Shown: positions 1 to 4,971 of the stretch, piece after piece
Position numbering within the stretch: the first letter of the stretch is position 1
Layout of the letters: every line of letters begins with the position of its first letter
Source of the DNA: Lachnoclostridium sp. UBA739
Lineage (GTDB): Bacteria > Bacillota_A > Clostridia > Lachnospirales > Lachnospiraceae
Reading direction: 5' to 3'
NCBI GenBank assembly: GCA_002297865.1
Contig: DBKX01000421.1
Span: 1-5,124 of the forward strand
DNA length: 5,124 nucleotides
The notes under the pieces: generated by a model
What the model saw: only the letters and a program-made list of their open reading frames with translations
Databases searched by the model: none
What the model was told of the DNA's origin: nothing
Translations under genes and position numbers: made by a program

Positions 1-29
1 CCGTACCGGTTCGATTCCGGTCGCCGGCA
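1..29 (+). tRNA. tRNA-Leu, 3' end only
   Basis: This is the last part of a tRNA whose 5' portion lies outside the window. The T-stem (5-9 with 17-21) is a perfect 5-bp helix around the loop TTCGATT. It is followed by the 3' acceptor strand CGCCGGC (22-28) and discriminator A (29). No CCA is encoded, so the tail must be added by the CCA-adding enzyme. The bases just before the T-stem (CCGT) read as the 3' side of a long variable arm. Together with the T-arm they match the class II tRNA-Leu of Bacillus and Clostridia as I recall it. The anticodon is not visible. The identity is therefore inferred from the family pattern and the isoacceptor is unknown. Confidence 0.8.
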
Positions 30-43
30 TTTAAAAATAATAT

Positions 44-117
44 GTGTGTGTAGCTCAGCTGGATAGAGCACTTGGCTACGGACCAAGGTGTCGGGAGTTC
101 GAATCTTCTCACGCACG
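44..117 (+). tRNA. tRNA-Arg (anticodon ACG)
   Basis: This is a complete 74-nt cloverleaf. The acceptor stem GTGTGTG (44-50) pairs with CACGCAC (110-116), with one G-U, and the discriminator is G117. The D-arm spans 53-69. The anticodon stem CTTGG (71-75) pairs with CCAAG (83-87) around the loop CTACGGA, giving anticodon ACG at 78-80. A34 is normally deaminated to inosine by TadA so that it reads CGU, CGC and CGA. The T-stem (93-97 with 105-109) has two G-U pairs around the loop TTCGAAT. No CCA is encoded. It lies 14 bases after the tRNA-Leu and directly before a strong terminator, so it is probably the last member of a tRNA operon that begins upstream. Confidence 0.97.
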
Positions 118-123
118 TCTTTT

Positions 124-159
124 AAATCCTTGTAAATAAAATTTACAAGGATTTTTTTT
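124..159 (+). terminator. Rho-independent terminator of the tRNA operon
   Basis: A perfect 14-bp stem (124-137 with 141-154) closes a 3-nt AAA loop, and a run of eight T (152-159) ends it. It begins 7 bases after the tRNA-Arg and closes that transcript. Confidence 0.95.
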
Positions 160-206
160 GGTATAATAAAATTTAATCTTCACATGCTATATTAGTAAAA
201 ATTCGC

Positions 207-235
207 TTTACGGTTGAATGGGTTTATGATAAAAT
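207..235 (+). promoter_or_regulatory. Candidate sigma-A promoter for the HAAS-domain gene
   Basis: TTTACG (207-212) lies 17 bases before TAAAAT (230-235). The -10 is preceded by TGA (227-229), giving the TGn of an extended -10. The -35 matches the consensus at 4 of 6 and the -10 at 5 of 6. Transcription would begin near 242, giving a leader of about 50 nt before the start codon at 293. A second pair, with TATGAT at 225-230, is weaker. Confidence 0.5.
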
Positions 236-292
236 AATAAATTAATATCCATTAGAAAATAGACACAGGTATTTATAACAAAGGAGTCCAAT

Positions 293-754
293 ATGAAGAG
301 AAAAGAGTTTATAGATACATTAGGCATGTTATTAAAAGAGGAAATGCCTGCAGATAAGGTAGAAGAAAATGTTCGGTACTATGATGACTATATAAGACAA
401 CAAGGCAATGAAAAGCAACAGGAAGAGGAGATACAACGAATTGGACATCCGAACCTAATTGCACAAACCATAATTGAAAGTTATAAGATGTCTCCACAAT
501 ATAAGTATAACAGCCAATCAGGAACAAACAGCTATCAAGAACGTAACATTGAGCCAGATACGAGCAGTTTAGAGGAAGAAACAGGCACAAGCGTTATGGA
601 TAAGATAAAACGAGTTTGTATAACTGTTGGAGTAGTTGCTATTCTAATAGTATTAATTCGCTTTGCATTTACTTTGTTTATACGAGTAGGATTACCATTG
701 ATCGCTATTTACTTGATTATAAGATTAATAAAAGGGATGCTAGGAAGTAGCTAA
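293..754 (+). CDS. HAAS/DUF1700-domain membrane protein
   Basis: The product has 153 residues, and AAGGAG at 281-286 sits 6 bases before the ATG. Residues 1-65 resemble the HAAS domain (DUF1700), a small helical module of Firmicutes membrane proteins. The visible signs are the opening MKRKEFIDTL, the YYDDY segment at 29-33, the acidic stretch that follows, and GHPNLIAQTI (51-60). Residues 66-105 are a polar, probably flexible linker. Residues 108-146 are strongly hydrophobic and probably form two membrane segments (about 108-122 and 124-145) broken by R123 and R131, with a short basic end. HAAS proteins are often paired with a PadR-type repressor gene and linked to envelope-stress or signalling loci. 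No PadR gene is visible here: a tRNA operon is upstream and a terminator downstream, so the gene appears monocistronic. The specific function is unknown. Confidence 0.85.
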   Translation: MKRKEFIDTLGMLLKEEMPADKVEENVRYYDDYIRQQGNEKQQEEEIQRIGHPNLIAQTIIESYKMSPQYKYNSQSGTNSYQERNIEPDTSSLEEETGTSVMDKIKRVCITVGVVAILIVLIRFAFTLFIRVGLPLIAIYLIIRLIKGMLGSS

Positions 755-804
755 ATGACTCCGATTTAGATATATAAAGAAAAGTGTAATACTGGAATAT
801 AGGA

Positions 805-833
805 GGAAGCGTGTTTGAGCGTTTCCTTTTTTT
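805..833 (+). terminator. Rho-independent terminator after the HAAS-domain gene
   Basis: GGAAGCGT (805-812) pairs with GCGTTTCC (819-826), with two G-U pairs, around a 6-nt loop. Seven T follow (827-833). It lies 50 bases past the stop codon at 754 and isolates the HAAS gene from the structured region downstream. Confidence 0.85.
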
Positions 834-870
834 GTTGTTTAAGTAATTTACATAATATTTTTATATAAAG

Positions 871-980
871 TGAAACACCGTCAAGGGGGAGCCATGACGG
901 TGTTTCGATGAGGGGAGTATAAATAATTAATAAGGGGTTATATAGTGTGCGAATCAGAGTTCATTTAAGGGGTGAACTCT
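871..980 (+). ncRNA. Candidate structured RNA with G-run loops
   Basis: I recognise no known RNA family here, but the stretch is clearly structured. Hairpin 1 is a perfect 12-bp stem (872-883 with 895-906; 871 and 907 add a G-U pair) with an 11-nt loop containing GGGGG (885-889). Hairpin 2 is a perfect 8-bp stem (956-963 with 973-980) with a 9-nt loop ending in GGGG (969-972). The linker carries two more exposed runs, GGGG at 912-915 and 934-937. All four runs sit in purine contexts of the AAGGGG or GAGGGG type and are otherwise rare in this AT-rich window. The terminator ending at 833 separates it from the HAAS gene, so it would need its own promoter. TTAAGT (839-844), 17 bases, TATATA (862-867) is possible but weak. 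No classic T-tract terminator follows hairpin 2. It could be a small RNA, a 5' leader for the gene at 1136, or an interspersed palindromic repeat. The strand is assumed from the neighbouring genes. Confidence 0.4.
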
Positions 981-1064
981 TAACACAATTTTATTATATA
1001 CATGTTATGCATAAAAGTCAATATGAAAAGCAAAAATTTAAATAAAATAAATTATAGTAATTTA

Positions 1065-1094
1065 TGAATATTATTTACAATAATGCAGATAATA
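1065..1094 (+). promoter_or_regulatory. Candidate sporulation-sigma promoter for the Asn/Ser-rich gene
   Basis: TGAATATT begins at 1065 and CAGATAATA lies at 1086-1094. TGAATA (1065-1070), 17 bases, GATAATA (1088-1094) resembles the Bacillus sigma-G pattern. Alternatively, GAATATT with CAGATAAT resembles sigma-E, although the spacer of 13 is one base short. I see no good sigma-A pair for this gene. Transcription would begin near 1101, giving a leader of about 35 nt. AT-rich DNA produces such matches by chance, so this is suggestive only. Confidence 0.3.
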
Positions 1095-1135
1095 ATTGCT
1101 GTAACTTAAATCTTTTATTATTAGGAGGTTGCATT

Positions 1136-1354
1136 ATGGCAAACAAATACAATAACGAAAATCAAAATTGCAGTAACAATTCAACTCAGAATAGTTCACA
1201 AAACTATTCAAAAAGTAACTACAAAAACAGCTCCTCACAGAATAGCTCACAAGATTATTCAAAAAATAACTACAACAATAGTTCATCCCAAAATAGTTCA
1301 CAAAATTATTCTTCAAACAATGCAAGTAATAGTTCCAAGAATTACAACAACTAA
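1136..1354 (+). CDS. Small Asn/Ser/Gln-rich repeat protein, unknown function
   Basis: The product has 72 residues. AGGAGG at 1123-1128 lies 7 bases before the ATG at 1136. An in-frame ATG at 1064 has no such site and would add 24 unrelated residues, so I reject it. Composition is extreme: 24 Asn, 22 Ser, 7 Gln, 7 Tyr, 5 Lys and a single Cys (C12), with almost no aliphatic residues. After a short head (MANKYNNENQNC), residues 15-31, 32-48 and 49-65 are three copies of a 17-residue unit with core SQNSSQ-(N/D)-YS, and 66-72 is a partial fourth. There is no signal peptide or membrane segment, so it should be cytoplasmic and disordered. It has its own terminator, and possibly a sporulation-type promoter. 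I infer a possible spore-associated or coat-like role, but no family is recognised. The clean ribosome binding site and terminator argue that it is a real gene. Confidence 0.75.
   Translation: MANKYNNENQNCSNNSTQNSSQNYSKSNYKNSSSQNSSQDYSKNNYNNSSSQNSSQNYSSNNASNSSKNYNN
1178..1330 (+). repeat. Three tandem 51-bp coding repeats
   Basis: The units are 1178-1228, 1229-1279 and 1280-1330, each encoding 17 residues of the Asn/Ser-rich protein. Units two and three share SSSQNSSQ exactly. Unit one differs at its first residues (NSTQNSSQ). The DNA has diverged through synonymous and Asn/Ser/Lys changes, so the array is not freshly duplicated. Confidence 0.85.
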
Positions 1355-1376
1355 TTAAATGTTGTCTGTAAGAACA

Positions 1377-1415
1377 AATAGGCCTGGGAATTTTATTTCC
1401 CAAGGCTTATTTTTT
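1377..1415 (+). terminator. Rho-independent terminator after the Asn/Ser-rich gene
   Basis: TGGGAA (1385-1390) pairs with TTCCCA (1397-1402). After one bulged A (1403), the stem continues with GCC and GGC, a G-U pair and further A-T pairs into the T-rich tail (1410-1415). The loop is TTTTAT. It begins 22 bases past the stop codon. Confidence 0.88.
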
Positions 1416-1453
1416 ACACCTTTGTACATAACTCGAATATATTAATATTAGAA

Positions 1454-1466
1454 ATGGTGGTGATCC
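1454..1466 (+). promoter_or_regulatory. Extended ribosome binding site that sets the rhodanese start
   Basis: The 13 bases match the full anti-Shine-Dalgarno complement AAGGAGGTGATCC at 11 positions, with an exact GGTGATCC at 1459-1466. The core is weakened (GGTGG in place of GGAGG) and the 3' extension makes up for it. The core lies 8 bases before the ATG at 1469. The ATG at 1454 is inside this site and cannot be the start. Confidence 0.8.
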
Positions 1467-1468
1467 CT

Positions 1469-1771
1469 ATGAGTTTATTGACTATAGCTGCCAAAGACCT
1501 AATAAAATATATGAATGAAGATTCTGTATTAATAGATTTGAGAGAAGAGGCAGAATATAAAGAAGGCCATATTCCAGGTGCCATTAATATTGAATTTGAA
1601 GGAGTAAATGAAACAATAATTGATTATCCAAAAAGTACAGTATTAATATTATATTGTGACCGGGGAAATGCAAGTCTGCTTCTTGGAAGGCATTATAGCA
1701 ACTTGGGGTATAAAGTTATTAATGTTTACGGAGGTTTTCGGGCATACCGTGGTGAAATTACCGTTGACTAA
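1469..1771 (+). CDS. Single-domain rhodanese-like protein
   Basis: The product has 100 residues, the usual length for a stand-alone rhodanese domain. Rhodaneses carry sulfane sulfur as a cysteine persulfide and pass it to acceptors such as thiols. The fold is clear: a VLIDLRE strand and turn (20-26), the EYKEGHIPGAINIEF segment (29-43) with the family's GHIPGA signature, the active-site strand and loop LYCDRGNAS (61-69) with catalytic C63, and the C-terminal VYGGFRAYRG (86-95). The loop keeps Arg two positions after Cys, but has Ala where many rhodaneses have a second Arg (CRxGxR type). I recall similar CxRG loops in other Clostridia, so this looks like a lineage form rather than decay. No membrane segment is seen, so it is probably cytoplasmic. 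The physiological sulfur acceptor is unknown. It follows a terminator and the next gene is 124 bases on, so it is probably its own transcript. Confidence 0.92.
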   Translation: MSLLTIAAKDLIKYMNEDSVLIDLREEAEYKEGHIPGAINIEFEGVNETIIDYPKSTVLILYCDRGNASLLLGRHYSNLGYKVINVYGGFRAYRGEITVD

Positions 1772-1811
1772 AAAAAGATTATTAATCATAATAGAGATAA
1801 CATTGTATAGA

Positions 1812-1858
1812 ATGGTTGGATGGACATAGAATTACTCGTAAAGGGTTCATTCAACCAT
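1812..1858 (+). other. Inverted repeat in the leader of the methyltransferase gene
   Basis: 1812-1820 (ATGGTTGGA) pairs with 1850-1858 (TTCAACCAT) over nine positions, one a G-U, around a 29-nt loop. No T-tract follows, so it is not a standard terminator. A weak sigma-A pair, TTGTAT (1803-1808) and TAGAAT (1827-1832) with spacing 18, overlaps its left arm. It could be an operator, a leader hairpin or chance. Confidence 0.3.
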
Positions 1859-1895
1859 AGTTGTGTTATAGGTAAAGGAAAGGAATCAAATTAGA

Positions 1896-3041
1896 ATGAA
1901 ACAATACGAATATATGGCACCATGTCATTTTGGTATAGAAGCTGTATTAAAAAGAGAGTTACAAGATTTAGGCTATGAAATTACTCAGGTGGAAGATGGG
2001 AAGATAACTTTTAAGGGAGATCAGTCAGCAATTGCACGAGCTAATATTTTCTTAAGAACAGCTGAGCGTATTATGATAAAAACAGGAAAATTTAAGGCGA
2101 AAACATTTGATGAATTGTTTGAAAGTACAAAGGCGATTCCATGGGAAAATTATTTACCAAAGGATGCAAAGTTTTGGGTTACCAAAGCAACGGCTGTAAA
2201 AAGTACATTAATGAGTACAACGGATATACAGTCAATTGTGAAGAAGGCAATTGTAGAAAGGCTGAAATCAGTGTACGGCGTAGATTGGCTCAGTGAGACA
2301 GGTACAAAGTATCCGATTCGTGTAAATCTTATTAAAGATGAAGTAACCATAGGAATAGATACGACTGGTGTTTCACTTCACAAGCGAGGATATCGTCTAG
2401 CAACAGCAAAAGCGCCTTTAAGTGAAACACTGGCTGCCGCTTTAATTATGCTTACACCTTGGAAAAAGGACCGCATTCTAATTGACCCATTCTGTGGAAG
2501 TGGAACAATTGCAATAGAAGCAGCTATGATTGGAGCTAATATTGCACCAGGCATTAATCGTTCTTTTATAGCCGAACATTGGACAAACATTATTCCTGCA
2601 AAAGACTGGTACAATGCGATAGATGAGGCTTATAAGGCCATTAACAAAGATGTAACAATGCACATTCAAGCATATGATCTCGACCCAGAAATGGTAAAGG
2701 CAGCGAGAGAAAATGCTGAGCGAGCCGAAGTTGCTGAATTTATTCATTTCCAGCAAAGAGATTTTCATGAGCTAAAGAGTTCTAAAAAATATGGCTTCAT
2801 TATCACCAATCCACCTTATGGTGCAAGACTTGAAGAAAAAAGTGATATGCCTAAGTTGTATTCCGATATAGGAAAAACATTCGAACAACTAGATTCGTGG
2901 TCTTATTTTATCATTTCTGGATATGATGAGGCGGCAAAATATATAGGAAAGAAACCGACTAAGAATAGAAAGATTTATAATGGTATGTTAAAGACATATT
3001 ATTATCAATATATGGGACCAAAACCACCTAGAAGAGATTAA
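1896..3041 (+). CDS. ypsC: THUMP-domain 23S rRNA guanine-N2 methyltransferase (YpsC/RlmL type)
   Basis: The product has 381 residues, the normal length for the Bacillus YpsC family, which corresponds to the N-terminal half of E. coli RlmL. That half makes m2G2445 in 23S rRNA from S-adenosylmethionine. The N-terminal ferredoxin-like and THUMP region (about 1-155) binds RNA and opens with the family-like MKQYEYMAPCHFGIEAVLKREL. The Rossmann methyltransferase domain follows from about 165. Motif I is IDPFCGSGT (196-204), which binds the methyl donor. Motif IV is NPPYG (305-309), the signature of amino-group methylation of a base. AYDLDPEMV, near residue 264, is the motif II region with its acidic residues. 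AAAGGA at 1879-1884 lies 11 bases before the ATG, a slightly long spacing. The amidase gene follows after 55 bases. The target position is inferred from the family. All catalytic motifs are intact. Confidence 0.94.
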   Translation: MKQYEYMAPCHFGIEAVLKRELQDLGYEITQVEDGKITFKGDQSAIARANIFLRTAERIMIKTGKFKAKTFDELFESTKAIPWENYLPKDAKFWVTKATAVKSTLMSTTDIQSIVKKAIVERLKSVYGVDWLSETGTKYPIRVNLIKDEVTIGIDTTGVSLHKRGYRLATAKAPLSETLAAALIMLTPWKKDRILIDPFCGSGTIAIEAAMIGANIAPGINRSFIAEHWTNIIPAKDWYNAIDEAYKAINKDVTMHIQAYDLDPEMVKAARENAERAEVAEFIHFQQRDFHELKSSKKYGFIITNPPYGARLEEKSDMPKLYSDIGKTFEQLDSWSYFIISGYDEAAKYIGKKPTKNRKIYNGMLKTYYYQYMGPKPPRRD

Positions 3042-3073
3042 TATTTGTAGTATAAGGTAAAATATAATATAAT
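3039..3073 (+). promoter_or_regulatory. Candidate promoter for the amidase gene (sigma-E-like or sigma-A)
   Basis: Two readings overlap. TAATATT (3039-3045) matches the Bacillus sigma-E -35 pattern KMATATT fully. It lies 15 bases before AATATAAT (3061-3068), which is 6 of 8 to CATACAAT. Alternatively, TTGTAG (3045-3050), 17 bases, and a perfect TATAAT (3068-3073) could be a sigma-A promoter with a weak -35. The region is very AT-rich. Either reading would give a short leader before GGAGGTG. Confidence 0.35.
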
Positions 3074-3083
3074 TAGGATGATT

Positions 3084-3090
3084 GGAGGTG
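3084..3090 (+). promoter_or_regulatory. Ribosome binding site that sets the GTG start of the amidase
   Basis: GGAGGTG lies 6 bases before GTG at 3097. The in-frame TTG at 3082 overlaps this site and has no binding site of its own, so translation should begin at GTG. Confidence 0.88.
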
Positions 3091-3096
3091 CTTTTT

Positions 3097-3810
3097 GTGG
3101 AAAAAAAGATACTGAGAGCGGCCGGCATCCAAAGTGTGGTATTTCTAAGCATTTGCATCTTTGTTGGTGTCTTAATACGTGAAGATGTGCAGACAAAAAT
3201 AATGGCAAATGTTATAGAAGACAGCGGGAAAGATGATAAGGCAAGTCATCCTGATTATATATATGTAATAGATGCAGGACATGGTGGTGTAGACAGTGGA
3301 ACATTAGCTGCTAATACGAAATATGAGGAAAAGACTATCAATTTTTCCATAGCGAATATGGTGAAAGCGTTATTGGAGCAGGATAAAAATACAAAGGTGT
3401 ATATGACAAGAGAAAACGACCAGTTTTTATCACCAGAACAGAGAGTCAAAATTATAAATGAAAAGAATCCTGATATGGTAATTAGTATTCACTGTAATAG
3501 CGCTGATAATTTAGATGCTACAGGTGTAGAAGTTCTGTATAACACCAAGGACGAGGAGTCAAAGGAGTTATCCAGTGAATGTCTAGGAGAAATAGCAAAA
3601 TCAACAAAACAGGTAAATAGAGGCCTTCTTGAAGGCGATAACATTTACATAGTTCGAAATTCTAATGTGCCAATTGCTTTAATTGAAGTAGGCTTTCTAT
3701 CTAATAAGGAAGAACTTAATTATCTATTAATAGAAGAAAATCAAGAAAGAATTGCAAAAGGAATTGTAAATGGGATAAGAAAAACAGAAGGGAAAAGAAC
3801 TAAAATATGA
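3097..3810 (+). CDS. cwlD: Membrane-anchored N-acetylmuramoyl-L-alanine amidase, CwlD-like
   Basis: With the GTG start the product has 237 residues, about the size of Bacillus CwlD. It belongs to the zinc Amidase_3 family, which cuts the bond between N-acetylmuramic acid and the stem peptide of peptidoglycan. Residues 5-27 form one hydrophobic segment, an uncleaved signal anchor after a basic start, and 28-53 are a polar linker. The catalytic domain begins at YVIDAGHGG with zinc ligand H62. E78 is the likely Glu ligand, H132 in SIHCN is the third, and E197 in LIEVGF is the catalytic Glu. In Bacillus CwlD acts in making muramic-delta-lactam of the spore cortex. That role is inferred here from length, single anchor and the absence of wall-binding repeats; a vegetative amidase is possible. 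The last four bases overlap the start of rdgB (ATGA), so the two are translationally coupled. Confidence 0.87.
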   Translation: MEKKILRAAGIQSVVFLSICIFVGVLIREDVQTKIMANVIEDSGKDDKASHPDYIYVIDAGHGGVDSGTLAANTKYEEKTINFSIANMVKALLEQDKNTKVYMTRENDQFLSPEQRVKIINEKNPDMVISIHCNSADNLDATGVEVLYNTKDEESKELSSECLGEIAKSTKQVNRGLLEGDNIYIVRNSNVPIALIEVGFLSNKEELNYLLIEENQERIAKGIVNGIRKTEGKRTKI

Positions 3811-4403
3811 AAAAAATCATTTTTGCAACGACAAACCAAGGAAAAGTAAAAGAAGTTAAGATGATACTAGAAGACTTAGGCGTGGAAGTATTATCTCTTA
3901 AAGACTTAGATATTAATGTAGATATTGTAGAAGATGGAACAACATTTGAAGAGAACGCTTTAATAAAGGCCAAGACGATTGCTAAATTAAGTAATGAGAT
4001 TGTATTGGCGGACGATTCGGGATTGGAAGTGGACTATCTTAATAAGGCACCAGGAATTATGTCAGCTCGCTATATGGGGGAAGATACTTCTTATGACATT
4101 AAAAATCAAGCAATTATTGACCAATTGGCTGAAGCAAAAGGAAAAGAAAGAAGTGCAAGATTTGTATGCGCAATTGCTTGTGCGATGCCTGATGGTGAAA
4201 CATTTACTACTAGAGGAACTATTGAAGGAGAAATAGGATATAAAATAGAAGGAACAGAGGGATTTGGGTACGATCCTATTTTTTATGTACCAGAGTTTGG
4301 CTGTACTACGGCACAACTGACACCTGAACAAAAAAATAAGGTTAGTCATCGAGGAAAAGCACTAGAAGAAATGAAAAAAATATTAAAACAAAAATTAATT
4401 TAA
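3807..4403 (+). CDS. rdgB: XTP/dITP pyrophosphatase (RdgB/HAM1 family)
   Basis: The product has 198 residues, typical for the family. The enzyme hydrolyses non-canonical purine triphosphates (dITP, ITP, XTP) to the monophosphate and pyrophosphate, cleaning the nucleotide pool so that deaminated bases do not enter DNA or RNA. Visible motifs are the N-terminal substrate loop ATTNQGK (7-13), ADDSGLEVD with the catalytic acidic pair D69 and D70, PGIMSARY just after it, FGYDPIF (153-159) for base recognition, and SHRGKAL (180-186) near the C-terminus. The ATG overlaps the stop of the amidase gene as ATGA, and its own ribosome site is poor (AAGGGA, 13 bases away), so translation probably depends on coupling. 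The phosphoesterase follows after 24 bases. The same pair (ysnA, ysnB) is adjacent in Bacillus subtilis. Confidence 0.97.
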   Translation: MKKIIFATTNQGKVKEVKMILEDLGVEVLSLKDLDINVDIVEDGTTFEENALIKAKTIAKLSNEIVLADDSGLEVDYLNKAPGIMSARYMGEDTSYDIKNQAIIDQLAEAKGKERSARFVCAIACAMPDGETFTTRGTIEGEIGYKIEGTEGFGYDPIFYVPEFGCTTAQLTPEQKNKVSHRGKALEEMKKILKQKLI

Positions 4404-4427
4404 CATTCATGTATTGAAAGGACTTTT

Positions 4428-4907
4428 ATGAAGATACTAATAGTGAGCGATTCGCATGGAAGAAATCATTATTTATCTAGAGTACTTGATAAGGTAGGAG
4501 ATATAGACTTATTTCTTCATCTTGGAGACTTAGAAGGTAGTGAGGATTTTATAAAAACCTTTGTTAACTGCAGAATTGAAATGGTATCTGGCAATAATGA
4601 TTATTTCACCGAGATACCCCGTGAAAAAATAATTACAGTAGGCAAATATACAATTTTCATGACTCATGGACATATGTATAGTGTTTATTATGGGACGGAA
4701 AAATTAAAAGAGGCTGCACGAGCAAGAAATGCAGATATTGTTTTATATGGTCATACCCATATGCCATCTATTGATCAAAGTGACGATGTCATTGCAATCA
4801 ATCCAGGTAGTATTACACAACCAAGACAGCCTGGTAGACAGCCAAGTTTTATTTTAATGGAAATAGATTCGAAAGGTGAGGCACATTTTACGATAAACTA
4901 TGTCTAA
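4428..4907 (+). CDS. YfcE/MJ0936-type metallophosphoesterase (YsnB-like)
   Basis: The product has 159 residues. All metal-binding motifs of the small calcineurin-like phosphodiesterases are present: D8 and H10 in SDSHG, D34 in LGDLEGS, the GNND motif (55-58), H80 in MTHGH, and H109 and H111 in GHTH. Family members bind two divalent metals (often Mn) and hydrolyse phosphodiesters in vitro, with no settled natural substrate. There is no signal peptide or membrane segment, so it is cytoplasmic. AAAGGA at 4417-4422 lies 5 bases before the ATG. It sits 24 bases after rdgB and should share its transcript, which suggests, without proof, a role in nucleotide housekeeping. I see no clear hairpin terminator after the stop; the next signals are the A-tracts and the tRNA promoter. 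Confidence 0.94.
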   Translation: MKILIVSDSHGRNHYLSRVLDKVGDIDLFLHLGDLEGSEDFIKTFVNCRIEMVSGNNDYFTEIPREKIITVGKYTIFMTHGHMYSVYYGTEKLKEAARARNADIVLYGHTHMPSIDQSDDVIAINPGSITQPRQPGRQPSFILMEIDSKGEAHFTINYV

Positions 4908-4938
4908 AACCATTGTAAATAGGGGCTTTTAAGGATTT

Positions 4939-4968
4939 AAAAAAAAAATCAAAAAAAAATAAAAAAAA
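4939..4968 (+). repeat. Three helically phased A-tracts (UP-element-like)
   Basis: Runs of 10, 9 and 8 A occupy 4939-4948, 4951-4959 and 4961-4968. Their centres are about 11.5 and 9.5 bases apart, close to one helical turn, so the DNA should be curved. The last run ends 3 bases before the -35 of the tRNA promoter, where the alpha subunit of RNA polymerase binds UP elements in strong stable-RNA promoters. Confidence 0.7.
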
Positions 4969-4971
4969 GTG

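Noticed and set aside
956..990. Hairpin 2 as a rho-independent terminator
   Set aside because: The 8-bp stem is followed by TTAACACAATTTTA, which lacks the uninterrupted T-run needed.
1064..1135. Upstream in-frame ATG extending the Asn/Ser-rich protein by 24 residues
   Set aside because: It has no ribosome site, it overlaps the candidate promoter, and the added residues are unlike the repeats. AGGAGG at 1123-1128 points to 1136.
1178..1330. Tandem repeats as a CRISPR array or mobile element
   Set aside because: The repeats are contiguous, in frame at 51 bases and coding, with no unique spacers and no cas or transposase gene nearby.
1134..1403. Minus-strand reading frame across the Asn/Ser-rich gene
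   Set aside because: It is the antisense of the repeats and their terminator, with Cys/Tyr/Asn-rich noise and no ribosome site.
1454..1468. Upstream ATG for the rhodanese gene
   Set aside because: It lies inside the extended Shine-Dalgarno sequence that serves the ATG at 1469.
2378..2768. Minus-strand frames inside the methyltransferase gene
   Set aside because: They lie opposite a gene with all its motifs intact and have no supporting start signals.
3082..3096. TTG start for the amidase gene
   Set aside because: It overlaps GGAGGTG, the ribosome site for the GTG at 3097.
3994..4236. Alternative plus-strand frame inside rdgB
   Set aside because: The rdgB frame carries the family motifs throughout; this frame gives an unrecognisable Lys/Leu-rich product without a ribosome site.
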